Positions 7,684 through 16,876 of a stretch of 64,000 nucleotides of DNA are shown one piece after another. Position 1 is the first letter of the stretch. Each line of letters begins with the position of its first letter. The stretch is taken from NCBI RefSeq assembly GCF_028473605.1, contig NZ_CP097267.1:686501-750500 (forward strand), given 5' to 3'. The position numbers were made by a program, and so were the translations under genes. The DNA comes from Acidovorax sp. NCPPB 3576 (GTDB lineage: Bacteria > Pseudomonadota > Gammaproteobacteria > Burkholderiales > Burkholderiaceae_C). The notes under the pieces are model-generated. The model did no database searches and had not been told where the DNA came from. It was given only the letters and a program-made list of their open reading frames with translations.

Positions 7684-9495
7684 TCAGATCACGCTGTCCC
7701 AGGGATCGGACAGCCGCACGGCGGCATTGATGATGCCGACCATGGAATAGGTCTGCGGGAAGTTGCCCCACATCTCGCCGGTCTGCGCGTGCGTGTCCTC
7801 GGACAGCAGCCCGAGCGGGTTGCGGGCGGCCAGCAGGGCCTCGAAGATCTCGCGCGCCTGCGCCTTGCGGCCGATGCGGGCCAGCGCGTCGATGCGCCAG
7901 AACGCGCAGATGTTGAAGGCGGTGTCGGGCTTGCCGAAGTCGTCGGCGGCCTCGTAGCGGCGCATGTAGGGGCCGTCGCAGAGCGAAGCCTCCATGGCGT
8001 CCACGGTCGAGACGAAGCGCGGGTCCATCGGGTCGATCAGGCCCACCTCGGCCATCAGCAGCACACTGGCGTCCAGTTCGTTGCCGCCGAAGCTCTCGGC
8101 AAAGGCCTGGCGCTCTTCGCTCCAGGACTTGGCGAGGATCTCGTCGCGCATCGACCGGGCGTGTGCGCTCCAGTAGTCGGCGCGTTCCGGCAGCTGCAGC
8201 GAATGGGCGATCTTGGCCAGGCGGTCGCAGGCGGCCCAGCTCATCAGTGCCGACGAGGTATGCACGCGGGCTCGGGTGCGCAGCTCCCACATGCCGGCGT
8301 CGGGCTGGCCGTACACGCGCACGGCCAGCTCGCCGATCTGCTCCATGCGCGAGAACTCGGTCGCGCCCGCCGGGTGCAGCAGCCGCTGGTCGTGGAAGGC
8401 CTGGGCCGCGCCCAGGATGATGTTGCCGTACACGTCGTGCTGGAAATGCTCGGCCGCCTGGTTGCCCACGCGCACCGGGCCCATGCCGCGGTAGCCGGCC
8501 AGCTGCGGCACAAAGGCCTCGGGCAGGTCGTGCTCCAGGCCGATGCCGTACAGCGGCTGGATGTGGCCGTCGCTGGCCTCGGCCACCACGTTGCTGAGCC
8601 AGCGCAGGTAGTCCTCCATCGTCGCCGTCTCGGACAGGCTGTTGAGCGCCCGCACGACGAAGAACGCGTCGCGCAGCCAGCAGTAGCGGTAGTCCCAGTT
8701 GCGGCCGCTGTCCGCCGATTCGGGAATGCTCGTGGTCATAGCCGCCACGATGGCGCCGGTGTCCTCGAACAGCGAGAGCTTGAGCGTGATGGCTGCGCGG
8801 ATCACCGCGCCCTGCCATTCGAGCGGAACGGCCAGGCGCTGGGTCCAATGGCGCCAGTACCAAACGGTTTCCTGCTCGTAGTGGCGCGCCGTGTCGGCAA
8901 TGCCGACGGGCAGCGATTCGTCGGCGCCCAGCAGGAAGTTGTGTTCGCGCGCCATCACGAAGGGCTGGCCCGACAGCACGTGGGAGATGGGCACGTCGGT
9001 GTTCAGCCGCAGCGTCAGGTCTTCGCCCACATAGCGGATGTGGTTGCTGCCCTGCGTGATCTCGGGCGCATGCTTGCCCCAGCCGTAGCGCACATCCACC
9101 GTCACGCGGATGCGCGGGGCGCCCTCCAGCCGGCGCACGCGGCGCACCAGCATCATGGGCCGGAAGTAGCGCGCCCGGGCATAAAAGCGTGGCGCGAAAT
9201 CCGTGATCTCGATGCTGTTGCCCGAACGGTCGGTGAGCCGCGTGCGCAGCACCGCGGTATTGGGCTCGTACCACTGCTCGGTGGTGGCGAGGTCTTCGAT
9301 CTCGATGGCGAAGCGGCTGCCTTCGTCGCCCGGCTGCAGCAGGGCGTTGAACACCGGGTCGCCATCGAAGCGGGGCAGGCAGCACCACACGATGTGCGCC
9401 TGCGCGTCCACCAGAGCGCTGATGGCGCAGTTGCCGATCAGGCCCAGGGCCAATGAAGGCTCGGCGGGCGGGCCGAAATGGGAACCGGTCTTCAT
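7684..9495 (-). CDS. Glycoside hydrolase family 15 protein (glucoamylase/trehalase-like)
   Basis: 603 aa. N-terminal beta-sandwich (LALGLIGNCAISALVDAQ, WCCLPRFDGDPVF) and an (alpha/alpha)6 catalytic part with NWDYRYCWLRDAFF and QHDVYGNIILGAAQ, typical of bacterial GH15 proteins. Its start overlaps the otsB stop by 4 bp (ATGA), so the genes are cotranscribed. GH15 genes inside ots loci are common in Burkholderiales. Members hydrolyse alpha-glucosides or trehalose, so it may turn over trehalose or maltosaccharide. Specificity cannot be read from sequence. No signal peptide, so cytoplasmic. Confidence 0.9.
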   Translation of the reverse strand: MKTGSHFGPPAEPSLALGLIGNCAISALVDAQAHIVWCCLPRFDGDPVFNALLQPGDEGSRFAIEIEDLATTEQWYEPNTAVLRTRLTDRSGNSIEITDFAPRFYARARYFRPMMLVRRVRRLEGAPRIRVTVDVRYGWGKHAPEITQGSNHIRYVGEDLTLRLNTDVPISHVLSGQPFVMAREHNFLLGADESLPVGIADTARHYEQETVWYWRHWTQRLAVPLEWQGAVIRAAITLKLSLFEDTGAIVAAMTTSIPESADSGRNWDYRYCWLRDAFFVVRALNSLSETATMEDYLRWLSNVVAEASDGHIQPLYGIGLEHDLPEAFVPQLAGYRGMGPVRVGNQAAEHFQHDVYGNIILGAAQAFHDQRLLHPAGATEFSRMEQIGELAVRVYGQPDAGMWELRTRARVHTSSALMSWAACDRLAKIAHSLQLPERADYWSAHARSMRDEILAKSWSEERQAFAESFGGNELDASVLLMAEVGLIDPMDPRFVSTVDAMEASLCDGPYMRRYEAADDFGKPDTAFNICAFWRIDALARIGRKAQAREIFEALLAARNPLGLLSEDTHAQTGEMWGNFPQTYSMVGIINAAVRLSDPWDSVI

Positions 9496-10229
9496 GCGGC
9501 GGGCCTTTCCGGCGCCGCCATCTGGTAGAGCCATTCGCGCAGGACGGTGGTGTCGTCGCAGCGCACTGCGGCCTGCGTCTCCCCCGTGCCCACCTTGATG
9601 CCGATGCCGCCCAGGGCCTGCGTGGCGACGAAGCCGTTTTCGTCCGTCACGTCGTCGCCCGCGAACACGGGGATGCGGCCCTGGAAGGGCGGGTGCTGCA
9701 TGAAGTCGGTGATCGCGCGTCCCTTGCTGGGGCCCGAGGGCTTGATCTCCAGCACGCATTTGCCCTGCATCAATTCGAGCCCGGGCGCGTGATTGAGGGC
9801 ATGTTCCAGGGTCGAGCGGCACACAGCTTCCAGTTCCTGCGCCTGCCGGTAGTGCAGCGCGACGCCGGCGCTCTTGCGCTCCAGGACCAGGGCGGGGTAG
9901 CGGTCGCGCAGTGCCTCGATGATGCGAATGACCGCTGTCAAGTCCGTGGCCGGCACGGCCCCCACGAGCCCGCTGTTCAGGCGGTACTGGGCGCCGTGCT
10001 CACAGGCCAGCGGCAGCTGAAGGGGGGACAGGAAGCGGTCGATGTCGGCTTGCGTGCGGCCCGTCGCGATGGCCAGGGCACCGCCCAGCCTTTCGTGCAG
10101 CGCCTGCAGCGCCGGCACGATGCCCGGGGGCACCTGCACCGCATCGGGGTGGGACGCAATATCGGCGAGCGTGCCGTCAAAATCGAGGAAAAGTGCGTAT
10201 CTCGCAGTCAGTAGCGGTAGATTTTGCAT
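9492..10229 (-). CDS. otsB: Trehalose-6-phosphate phosphatase
   Basis: 245-aa HAD phosphatase. Motif I is FLDFDGTLADI (nucleophile and acid Asp), GRTQADIDRFL follows, and motif IV is VFAGDDVTDENGF. It removes phosphate from trehalose-6-phosphate. The start MQNLPLLTARYALFLD at 10229 is chosen because AAGGTGG precedes it; upstream codons in frame encode no HAD sequence. First gene of the leftward otsB-GH15-otsA operon, with a 4-bp ATGA overlap into GH15. Divergent from trxC. Confidence 0.93.
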   Translation of the reverse strand: MQNLPLLTARYALFLDFDGTLADIASHPDAVQVPPGIVPALQALHERLGGALAIATGRTQADIDRFLSPLQLPLACEHGAQYRLNSGLVGAVPATDLTAVIRIIEALRDRYPALVLERKSAGVALHYRQAQELEAVCRSTLEHALNHAPGLELMQGKCVLEIKPSGPSKGRAITDFMQHPPFQGRIPVFAGDDVTDENGFVATQALGGIGIKVGTGETQAAVRCDDTTVLREWLYQMAAPERPAA

Positions 10230-10391
10230 TGCCAGCCACCTTACCAGAAGCCTTTGCGCGGGCTGTAGGCGCCGAGGCAGGGCGCCTGTAGGCGGGTTGA
10301 AAACGCCCGCCGTAGCGCCCATGTGCGATGGGTGTACCCCCGGTGCCCTGGCCTGTCTGGGCCACCACACCCTTCTTCATTGCGGCCTTCC

Positions 10392-10835
10392 ATGAACGAC
10401 ATCTCGCACCTGCACATCGTGTGCCCCCACTGCCACACCACCAATCGCGTGCGGGCGGACCAACTGGCGAGCGCGCCCGACTGCGGGCAGTGCCATCGGC
10501 CGCTCTTCGCCGGCGCCCCTCTGGCGCTGGATGCGGATGGTTTCGAGCGCCACGTGCAGCGCAGCCACATTCCGGTGCTGGTGGATTTCTGGGCGCCCTG
10601 GTGCGGTCCCTGCCGTGCGATGGCCCCGGCGTTCGCGCAGGCCGCGCGCGAGTTGGAGCCGCAGGTTCGCTTGGCCAAGCTGGACACCGAGGCTCATCCC
10701 GCGTTAGCGGCGCGCCATCAGATCCGCAGCATCCCGACGATGATCCTGTTCCGGAACGGCCGCGAGTCCGCGCGCATTTCCGGCGCGCTGGGCGCGGCAG
10801 ACATCGTGCGCTGGGTGCGCACCGCCACCCACTGA
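10392..10835 (+). CDS. trxC: Thioredoxin 2 with N-terminal zinc ribbon
   Basis: 147 aa, the TrxC length. Residues about 10-33 carry CPHC and CGQC pairs that bind zinc, then a thioredoxin fold with DFWAPWCGPCRAMAP holding the redox CGPC, and the cis-proline loop SIPTMILF. Cytoplasmic disulfide reductase, in other bacteria induced by peroxide via OxyR; no OxyR site was identified here. Start at 10392 follows a CGGCCTT stretch with a weak Shine-Dalgarno. Confidence 0.94.
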   Translation: MNDISHLHIVCPHCHTTNRVRADQLASAPDCGQCHRPLFAGAPLALDADGFERHVQRSHIPVLVDFWAPWCGPCRAMAPAFAQAARELEPQVRLAKLDTEAHPALAARHQIRSIPTMILFRNGRESARISGALGAADIVRWVRTATH

Positions 10836-10900
10836 CCGTTCAGCGGGGCGATTGCCTTCAACGGGCCCGCTTTGCGGGCGTCGGGGGGCACAGGAGGGAG

Positions 10901-12136
10901 TCAGCCCTGCGCGGCCAGCCAGCCGGCCACCGCACGCACCCGCGCCTCGCGGATCCATTCCCCCACCTGCGGGCCCGCGGCGCCAGCCGCCGCGGCGCGG
11001 GCGGCGATCTCCGCCGTCACCACCGACTGCGCCGCCGACAGGACGGCCGCCAGCCGGGGGCGCTGGGGGTAGGGCGTCTCTTCGAAGCCGAGCCGGCCCC
11101 GCGCATCGCACTCGCAGGCCAGCAGCACCTCGGCAAAGCGCGCCGGCTTGCGCAGGGCATCGCACCGCTCCAGGAGCCGCACCAGGGCGGCTGCGCCGAG
11201 GTCCGCGCTGCGGTGGATGTTGCCGTGCTCGCGCGCCACCACGTCGGCGGTTTCGCGGCAGTCCACCGGCACGCGCAGGCGCTCGCACACGTCGCGCAGC
11301 AGTTCTGCGCTGCGGGTTTCGTGGCCGATGTGGCGCGGCAGCACGTCGGCCGCAGTGGTTCCCTTGCCCAGGTCGTGCACCAGGCAGGCAAAGCGCACGG
11401 CCAGGGGCGCCTGCAGCCGCGCGGCCATGTCCAGCACCATCATCACGTGCACGCCGGTATCGACCTCGGGGTGGTATTGCGCGCGCTGGGGCACGCCCCA
11501 CAGGCGGTCCAGCTCCGGCAGCAGCACGGCCAGCGCACCGCAGGCGCGCAGCACCTCGAACATGCGCGAGGGCGCGGGCTCCATCAGGCCGCGGGCCAGT
11601 TCCTGCCAGACGCGCTCGGCCACCAGATTGTCCACCTCGCCGGCCTCGACCATCTCCCGCATGAGCGCCAGGGTTTCGGGGGCCACGGTGAAGTCGGCGA
11701 AGCGCGCGGCGAAGCGGGCCACGCGCAGGATGCGAACGGGGTCTTCGCGGAAGGCGTCGGTCACGTGGCGCAGCACGCGTGCCTGCAGGTCGCGAACGCC
11801 GCCGTAGGGGTCGCACAGGCCGGTCGCGTCGGCCTGCTCCGCGATGGCGTTGATCGTGAGGTCGCGGCGCGAGAGGTCTTCCTCCAGCGTGACTTCGGGC
11901 GAGGCCTGCACCGCAAAGCCGCGGTAGCCGCGCCCGCTTTTGCGCTCGGTGCGCGCCAGGGCGTATTCCTCGTGCGTCTGGGGGTGCAGGAATACCGGGA
12001 AGTCGCGCCCGACCGGCAGGTAGCCTTGCGCGGCCATTTCGTCGGGCGTGGCGCCGACGACGACCCAGTCCCTGTCGTTGACCGGACGGCCCAGCAGCCT
12101 GTCGCGCACCGCGCCGCCCACCATGTAGATTTGCAT
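10901..12136 (-). CDS. cca: Multifunctional CCA tRNA nucleotidyltransferase with HD domain
   Basis: 411 aa, matching bacterial Cca with a C-terminal HD domain. It adds and repairs the CCA end of tRNAs. Visible are [13 protein letters not shown] and DRDWVVVGA (nucleotidyltransferase), [22 protein letters not shown], and HD residues in [17 protein letters not shown] and [11 protein letters not shown]. The HD domain in E. coli Cca has phosphatase and phosphodiesterase activity. Start at 12136 (MQIYMVGG) chosen rather than an upstream codon at 12160 because it begins at the conserved strand. Confidence 0.95.
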   Translation of the reverse strand: MQIYMVGGAVRDRLLGRPVNDRDWVVVGATPDEMAAQGYLPVGRDFPVFLHPQTHEEYALARTERKSGRGYRGFAVQASPEVTLEEDLSRRDLTINAIAEQADATGLCDPYGGVRDLQARVLRHVTDAFREDPVRILRVARFAARFADFTVAPETLALMREMVEAGEVDNLVAERVWQELARGLMEPAPSRMFEVLRACGALAVLLPELDRLWGVPQRAQYHPEVDTGVHVMMVLDMAARLQAPLAVRFACLVHDLGKGTTAADVLPRHIGHETRSAELLRDVCERLRVPVDCRETADVVAREHGNIHRSADLGAAALVRLLERCDALRKPARFAEVLLACECDARGRLGFEETPYPQRPRLAAVLSAAQSVVTAEIAARAAAAGAAGPQVGEWIREARVRAVAGWLAAQG

Positions 12137-12261
12137 GGCCGGCAGTGTACGGGGTGGCATTCATCGCGCGGTGGCTTCTGGCCTTTCATGCGCGATGCAG
12201 CGGCCCTGGCGGGAAATCCAAGGCCAAAAAAGCACCATGCCGGCGTATTTCATGCCTTCAC

Positions 12262-12310
12262 TGCTATAAAAAATATAGCGATCGATGCGTTTTGCCAGGG
12301 GGCCTGGCAT
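12262..12310 (+). repeat. Comamonad palindromic repeat, copy 2 (diverged)
   Basis: TGCTATA-AAAAA-TATAGC, a perfect 6-bp-arm hairpin, followed by a diverged second half ending CCAGGGGGCCTGGCA. It lies between the cca start and the stop of the small unknown gene, in an AT-rich island of an otherwise GC-rich region. The second half matches the other copies only loosely. Confidence 0.55.
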
Positions 12311-12329
12311 CGCCGCCGGGCGGCGCGGG

Positions 12330-12689
12330 TCAGCGCTTGTCGGCCGTCAGGCGCGCGAGCGCGCCCCGAATCACCTCGATGCGCTGCGCTTCGTAGGAAT
12401 GGCTGTAGCGCAGGGTCTTGATGCCGTGGGGTCCGCGGGTCGCCTGCGTCTGGAAAGTGCCTTGCAGCCGGTCGAGGTAGGCCAGCAATTCTGGATGGTG
12501 GCGCGCGGCCACGGCCCGGTCGAAGGAGAGGCTGCCTTCGGCCTGCGGCCCGAAATCGCTGTCCGGCAGGGTGCCGTTGCCTGGCGTGAACGGCGGCGGC
12601 GGGATGGCGAACCGCGTGGATGGGCGGACGGGCCGGTCCACGCCCATCAGGGACGGATCAGGCGGGGTGCTGAAGAAGGTGGTAGGCAT
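12330..12689 (-). CDS. Hypothetical protein, 119 aa
   Basis: Not recognised. The N-terminal half (residues 1-50) is rich in Pro, Ser and Thr (PPPPFTPGNGTLP); the C-terminal half looks helical and charged (AAARHHPELLAYLDRLQ, EAQRIEVIRGALARL shape). AGGACC lies upstream of the ATG. The opposite strand is also open through this stretch, but the composition and placement between stop signals favour this frame. A near-miss to a PIP box upstream was checked and rejected. Independent of its neighbours as far as can be seen. Confidence 0.6.
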   Translation of the reverse strand: MPTTFFSTPPDPSLMGVDRPVRPSTRFAIPPPPFTPGNGTLPDSDFGPQAEGSLSFDRAVAARHHPELLAYLDRLQGTFQTQATRGPHGIKTLRYSHSYEAQRIEVIRGALARLTADKR

Positions 12690-12809
12690 GGAACTCTGGT
12701 CCTGGAGTGGCTGCGTTCACAGCGTGCCGCCCCTCCCGCCACGCCCCTGCCGCAGGCCGGAAGCGATGTTCCATTTTGCGAAGCGCCCCTCCTGCGGGCG
12801 CCTCGCCAA

Positions 12810-13502
12810 TCAGCGCTCCGTGCGGCTCAGCCGGTACGGCTCTTCGAAGTCGAGAAAGTCCGCCTCGGCTTCGGCTGCGCGCACCCAGTCCTGCACGCCG
12901 GGCAGCGCCAGCACGCGCTCCACGTAGTCCGCGATGTGCGGGGGCAGGGGCAAGGCGTAGGTGGTCAGGCGCGAGCACACGGGGGCGAAGAAGGCATCGG
13001 CGATGGTGAACCCGCCGAACAGCAGCGGGCCGCCGTGCGCCTGCAGCAGCGCGGTCCACATCTCGATCAGCCGCGCCACGTCGGCGCGCAGCGCGGGGCG
13101 GTCGCGCCACAGCAGGGCGCCGGTGTCGGGCAGGCGGGCCTCGATGTTCATCGGGCAGGCGCCGCGCAGCGCGGAGAAGCCGCTGTGCATCTCGGCGCAG
13201 ACGCTGCGGGCGCGCGCGCGGGTGGCCGCGTCGGCAGGCCACAGTGCCTTGTCCGGGTGCTTTTCCGCCACGTATTCGGCGATGGCCAGGGTGTCCCACA
13301 CGGCCAGGCCGCCATCGACCAGCACGGGCACCTTGCCAGTGGGGGTGACCGCCTGGATCTTCTGCTTGAACTGGGAGCCTTCGTCGAAGCTGTCGAAACG
13401 CAGCGGAATTTCTTCGAACGCGATGCCGGCCTGGCGCAGCAGCACCCAGGGGCGCATGGACCAGGAGGAGTAGTTCTTGTTGCCGATGTACAGCTGGAGC
13501 AT
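12810..13502 (-). CDS. Glutathione S-transferase
   Basis: 230-aa two-domain GST. The thioredoxin-like N-domain has LYIGNKNYSSWSMRPWVLLRQ (active-site Ser region) and TPTGKVPVLVDGGLAVWDTLAIAEYV (glutathione-binding VPVL and ES-like pocket); the helical C-domain has FTIADAFFAPV. Start at 13502 with GAGGTGA just before it. It probably conjugates glutathione to electrophiles. The frame also runs further upstream to 13550, without conserved sequence. Confidence 0.92.
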   Translation of the reverse strand: MLQLYIGNKNYSSWSMRPWVLLRQAGIAFEEIPLRFDSFDEGSQFKQKIQAVTPTGKVPVLVDGGLAVWDTLAIAEYVAEKHPDKALWPADAATRARARSVCAEMHSGFSALRGACPMNIEARLPDTGALLWRDRPALRADVARLIEMWTALLQAHGGPLLFGGFTIADAFFAPVCSRLTTYALPLPPHIADYVERVLALPGVQDWVRAAEAEADFLDFEEPYRLSRTER

Positions 13503-13578
13503 GGGGGTCACCTCGGAAAACGGGAGGTGCATCCTACGATGCCGCAGCACGGCCCTTCGATGCCTTTTCGCGCGGCGA

Positions 13579-13599
13579 CTGATGCGCGCCGCGCATCAG
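13579..13599. terminator. Hairpin after ygfA (terminator-like)
   Basis: CTGATGCGCG and CGCGCATCAG form a near-perfect stem about 35 bp past the ygfA stop, between it and the GST gene on the minus strand. No T-run follows, so it may be a weak or Rho-assisted terminator or an mRNA-stabilising hairpin. Confidence 0.4.
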
Positions 13600-13632
13600 C
13601 CGTTCTTTCGGGCGCCGCTCGGGGCGGGCCGG

Positions 13633-14205
13633 TCAGATTGGCCAGACCACGCCGTTGTCGTTCAGGATGGCATCGAGCGCACGGTCGTGGTCCTCGGCCT
13701 CGAAGTCGTCGATGTAGCCGTGCGTGAAGCCCAGGCCCACCGTGGTGGGCACCGGCTGCAGCGTGGCCAGCGTGCGGTCGTAGAAGCCCCCGCCGTAGCC
13801 CAGGCGGTAGCCGCCGGGGCCATAGCCCACGCAGGGCACGAACAGCAGGGAGGGCACGATCACCTCGGTGTCCTTGGGCTTGGGGATTCCGTAGGCGTCT
13901 TCTTCCATCGGGCAGCCGGGATACCAGGCATGGAAGGTGAGGGTCTTGTGCACCTTGTCCACCACCGGCAGCCCGATGCGGCGGCGCTGGGGCTCGTCGA
14001 GCAGTTCGCCGTCTTCCTTCCAGCGGTGCAGCGCCGGGAGGGGGTCGAACTCGCCCTTGATGGGCCAATAGGCACCGATGACGGTGTCGGGCCGGTCCAC
14101 CAGCCAGATTCGCATGACGCGCTGAAGCAGGTCCGCCCGCTGTAGGCGGTCGGGGAGATTCAGGCGTTCTTCTACCAGTGCGCGGCGCAGGGCTGCTTTG
14201 TCCAT
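13633..14205 (-). CDS. ygfA: 5-formyltetrahydrofolate cyclo-ligase
   Basis: 190 aa, the usual length. It converts 5-formyl-THF to 5,10-methenyl-THF with ATP. Typical segments are MDKAALRRALVEERL, IGAYWPIKGEFD, VVDKVHKTLTFHAWYPG, and the ligase signature VPCVGYGPGGYRLGYGGGFYDRTL. The true start is at 14205; the frame stays open far upstream only because of the GC-rich opposite strand of slt. Its start is just 15 bp from the divergent slt start, so the two promoters must lie inside each other's coding sequence or overlap. Confidence 0.94.
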   Translation of the reverse strand: MDKAALRRALVEERLNLPDRLQRADLLQRVMRIWLVDRPDTVIGAYWPIKGEFDPLPALHRWKEDGELLDEPQRRRIGLPVVDKVHKTLTFHAWYPGCPMEEDAYGIPKPKDTEVIVPSLLFVPCVGYGPGGYRLGYGGGFYDRTLATLQPVPTTVGLGFTHGYIDDFEAEDHDRALDAILNDNGVVWPI

Positions 14206-14220
14206 CACATAATTCCCCCA

Positions 14221-16203
14221 ATGCAATTGCTCAAGATTCTGACACCGCTCGTCGCGGGCGCCTTGCTCGCCGGTGGCGCGACCCTTGCCGTCGCGCAAAA
14301 CCGGGGCGACGATACCCTGCTGGAGATGCAGCAGGCCTTCCGCAAGGGCGACCGGCAAAGGCTCGCCCAACTGCTGCCCAGCGCCCGTGGCCATGTGCTG
14401 GAACCCTGGGCAGCTTACTGGGAACTGCGGGCCCGCCTCGGCGAGGCCCTGCCGCAGGAGGTGAACGCCTTCCTGCAGCGCTACCCCGGCACCTACCAGG
14501 AAGACCGCCTGCGCAACGACTGGCTGCTGCTGGTGGGCCAGCGCCGCGACTGGGTGCAGTTTTCCGAGCTGCATCCCCAGTTCCGCATGGGCGATGACCG
14601 CGAGGTGCGCTGCTACGCGCTGCTGATCGAGCAGATCAAGGGCACGGCGCCGGCTGGCGCCATCGACGAGGTGCTGCGCAATTGGTATGGCCAGCGCGAG
14701 GCCGACGACGGCTGCACCCACGCGGTGGCCGAGTTCTACGCCGACAAGAAGGTCACGGCCATGGACATCTGGCGCAAGGCGCGTCTGTCGGCCGAGGCCA
14801 ACCGCGCCCGTGCCACGCGCAGTGCGGTCGAGATCGTGGCGCCCGAGGCGCTGCCGCTGCTGCGCGAGGTGTTCGACTCCCCCGTCAAGTTCCTGGCCGG
14901 CCGTGCCACGGCCGCCGGGCGCGTGCGCCAGGAATTGGTGGTGCTCAGCCTCATCAAGATGGCCATGGCCGACCCCGGCGGCGCGGCGCGGCTGCTGGAC
15001 GCCAAGTGGGGCGTGCAGCTGTCGCCCGAGGAGCGCAACTGGGTCTGGGGCGTGATCGGCAAGCAGACGGCGATCGCGCTGTCGCCGGACGCCATGGGTT
15101 ACTTCGGCAACGTGTCCAAGGATGCCGACCTGCCCGATGACGCCCTGGGCTGGAAGGTGCGCGCCGCCTTGCGCGCCGGCCAGTGGAAGCAGGTGGCCCG
15201 CGCCATCGACGCCATGTCGCCCACCGCCCGCCAGGACAGCACCTGGACCTATTGGCGCGCCCGCGCCTGGCTGTCCGACCGCCCAGGCGACGAAGACAGG
15301 GCCCGCGCCCGCGAGCTGCTCGAACGCATCGCGGGCACCAACGGGTTCTATGAAATGCTTGCCCTGGAAGAGCTGGGCCAGCGCGTCGTGCTGCCGGCTG
15401 CGCCCCTGCCGCCCACGCCCGAGGAAAAAGCCGCCGTGCGCGCCAACCCGTCGCTCAACCGCGGGCTGTACGCCATCTTGCTGGGGCTGCGAAGCGAGGG
15501 CGTGCGCGAGTGGAACTATGCCACCAACCTGCACAGCCCGGGCGGCATGGCCGACCGCGAGTTGCTGGCCGCTGCCGAATTCGCCTGCCAGCGCGAGGTG
15601 TGGGACCGCTGCATCAACACCAGCGAACGCACCAAGGCCCTGTTCGACGCATCGCAGCGGTTTCCCATGCCGTTTCGCAACACGGTGGTGGCGCGTTCGC
15701 AGGCCATCGGGCTCGACCCGGCCTACGTGTACGGGCTCATCCGCCAGGAGAGCCGCTTCGTCATGGACGCGCGTTCGGGCGTGGGCGCCTCCGGCCTCAT
15801 GCAGGTGATGCCCGCCACGGCCCGTTGGACGGCCCGCAAGATCGGCATGGCCAACTTCACGCCCGACCAGATCAACGACCGCGACACCAACATCACCATC
15901 GGCACGGCCTATCTCAAGCTCGCGCTGGACGATTTCGACGGCTCCATGCCCCTGGCCGCGGCGGCCTACAACGCCGGCCCGGGCCGCCCGCGCAACTGGC
16001 GCAACGGCCCGCTGCTGGAGGCGGCCATCTGGGCGGAGAACGTGCCTTTCAGCGAAACGCGCGACTACGTGAAGAAGGTGCTGGCCAACACGACGCTCTA
16101 CGCGGCAATCCTGAGCGGCCAGCCGCAGTCGCTCAAAGGCCGCCTGGGCAGCGTGGGGCCGCGCGATGCAGCGGTGCCGGAGCCGACCAAAGACCTGCCA
16201 TGA
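14221..16203 (+). CDS. slt: Soluble lytic murein transglycosylase
   Basis: 660 aa with signal peptide (residues 1-25, ending AVAQ), periplasmic. A long alpha-superhelical U-domain fills residues 30-480, and the C-terminal SLT domain carries the catalytic Glu in YGLIRQESRFVMDARS, then GASGLMQVMPATARW and AAAYNAGPGRPRNWR. It cleaves the MurNAc-GlcNAc bond to give 1,6-anhydro products in peptidoglycan turnover. Length and layout match Slt70. Followed by a 12-bp perfect hairpin. Confidence 0.95.
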   Translation: MQLLKILTPLVAGALLAGGATLAVAQNRGDDTLLEMQQAFRKGDRQRLAQLLPSARGHVLEPWAAYWELRARLGEALPQEVNAFLQRYPGTYQEDRLRNDWLLLVGQRRDWVQFSELHPQFRMGDDREVRCYALLIEQIKGTAPAGAIDEVLRNWYGQREADDGCTHAVAEFYADKKVTAMDIWRKARLSAEANRARATRSAVEIVAPEALPLLREVFDSPVKFLAGRATAAGRVRQELVVLSLIKMAMADPGGAARLLDAKWGVQLSPEERNWVWGVIGKQTAIALSPDAMGYFGNVSKDADLPDDALGWKVRAALRAGQWKQVARAIDAMSPTARQDSTWTYWRARAWLSDRPGDEDRARARELLERIAGTNGFYEMLALEELGQRVVLPAAPLPPTPEEKAAVRANPSLNRGLYAILLGLRSEGVREWNYATNLHSPGGMADRELLAAAEFACQREVWDRCINTSERTKALFDASQRFPMPFRNTVVARSQAIGLDPAYVYGLIRQESRFVMDARSGVGASGLMQVMPATARWTARKIGMANFTPDQINDRDTNITIGTAYLKLALDDFDGSMPLAAAAYNAGPGRPRNWRNGPLLEAAIWAENVPFSETRDYVKKVLANTTLYAAILSGQPQSLKGRLGSVGPRDAAVPEPTKDLP

Positions 16204-16210
16204 TGGCCCT

Positions 16211-16244
16211 CGCGAGGCCGGGCGCCAGGTGCCCCGGCCTCGCG
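16211..16244 (+). terminator. Strong hairpin after slt
   Basis: CGCGAGGCCGGG (16211-16222) pairs perfectly with CCCGGCCTCGCG (16233-16244) across a 10-nt loop, starting 8 bp after the slt stop. Only GTTTC follows instead of a T-run. It probably ends slt transcription or protects the 3' end. Confidence 0.55.
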
Positions 16245-16291
16245 GTTTCACCGGGCCGCGGAGGGCGGCCGTTTCACTTCCATAAAAACCG

Positions 16292-16852
16292 ATGTCGAAG
16301 AAAAAAACCGGGGCCTTGGTGGCCGTTGCCGTGGCGATGGGGTTGCTGTGCGGAGCCGCTTCGGCGCAGCAGGTCTACAAATGGGTGGATGCACAAGGCC
16401 GCACGCAATACGGCCAGCAGCCGCCGGACCTGTCCACCGCCGAGCAGCCCCAATTGCACAACACCGTGCCGTTCGGTGGCAGCAGCGGCGGCGCAGCCAG
16501 TTCGGGCAGCGCCCCGCGCAAGCTGCCCCGGGACGTGCAGGACCAGGTGAACGGCCTGGCGCAGGGCCTGACCAAGACGCAGCCGGGCAAGGTGCCGCTG
16601 GCCTGTGGCAGAGCGGTGAGCAACGCGACCTCGGGCCTGGACACCATGCTGGAGACCGGCGACAAGAACGCGCGCGACGGCTACCTGTCGCGCGAGCAGT
16701 ACGAAGCCACGGCGGGCAAGATCCGCGCCACGCGCAGCCATATCACCGTGAGCGATTGCGAATCGTCCACGGGCGTCAAGCGCGACTTCTACCAGTGCAT
16801 TTCCAACGACCGCAACCACGTGATGGGGTGCGCGCAGCAGCACCGCTTCTGA
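16292..16852 (+). CDS. DUF4124-domain exported protein
   Basis: 186 aa. Signal peptide at residues 1-25 (basic MSKKK start, ASAQ end), then a DUF4124 module at the mature N terminus (QQVYKWVDAQGRTQYGQQPP), a Gly/Ser-rich linker and a C-terminal part with four Cys residues (PLACGRAV, SDCESS, YQCISN, MGCAQQ) that could form two disulfides. Function unknown for the family. It is convergent with the cytochrome b561 gene (24-bp gap). Confidence 0.85.
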   Translation: MSKKKTGALVAVAVAMGLLCGAASAQQVYKWVDAQGRTQYGQQPPDLSTAEQPQLHNTVPFGGSSGGAASSGSAPRKLPRDVQDQVNGLAQGLTKTQPGKVPLACGRAVSNATSGLDTMLETGDKNARDGYLSREQYEATAGKIRATRSHITVSDCESSTGVKRDFYQCISNDRNHVMGCAQQHRF

Positions 16853-16876
16853 GGCGGGTCGGGCCCGGCGGTGCGA

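Noticed and set aside
12758..12782. Possible PIP box upstream of the 119-aa unknown gene
   Set aside because: One half reads CGGAA instead of a VCGAA element, so it fails the TTCGB-N15-TTCGB pattern.
14206..16251. 872-aa continuous frame including ygfA
   Set aside because: Only the last 190 residues match 5-formyl-THF cyclo-ligase; the rest is antisense to slt, which carries a clear SLT domain.
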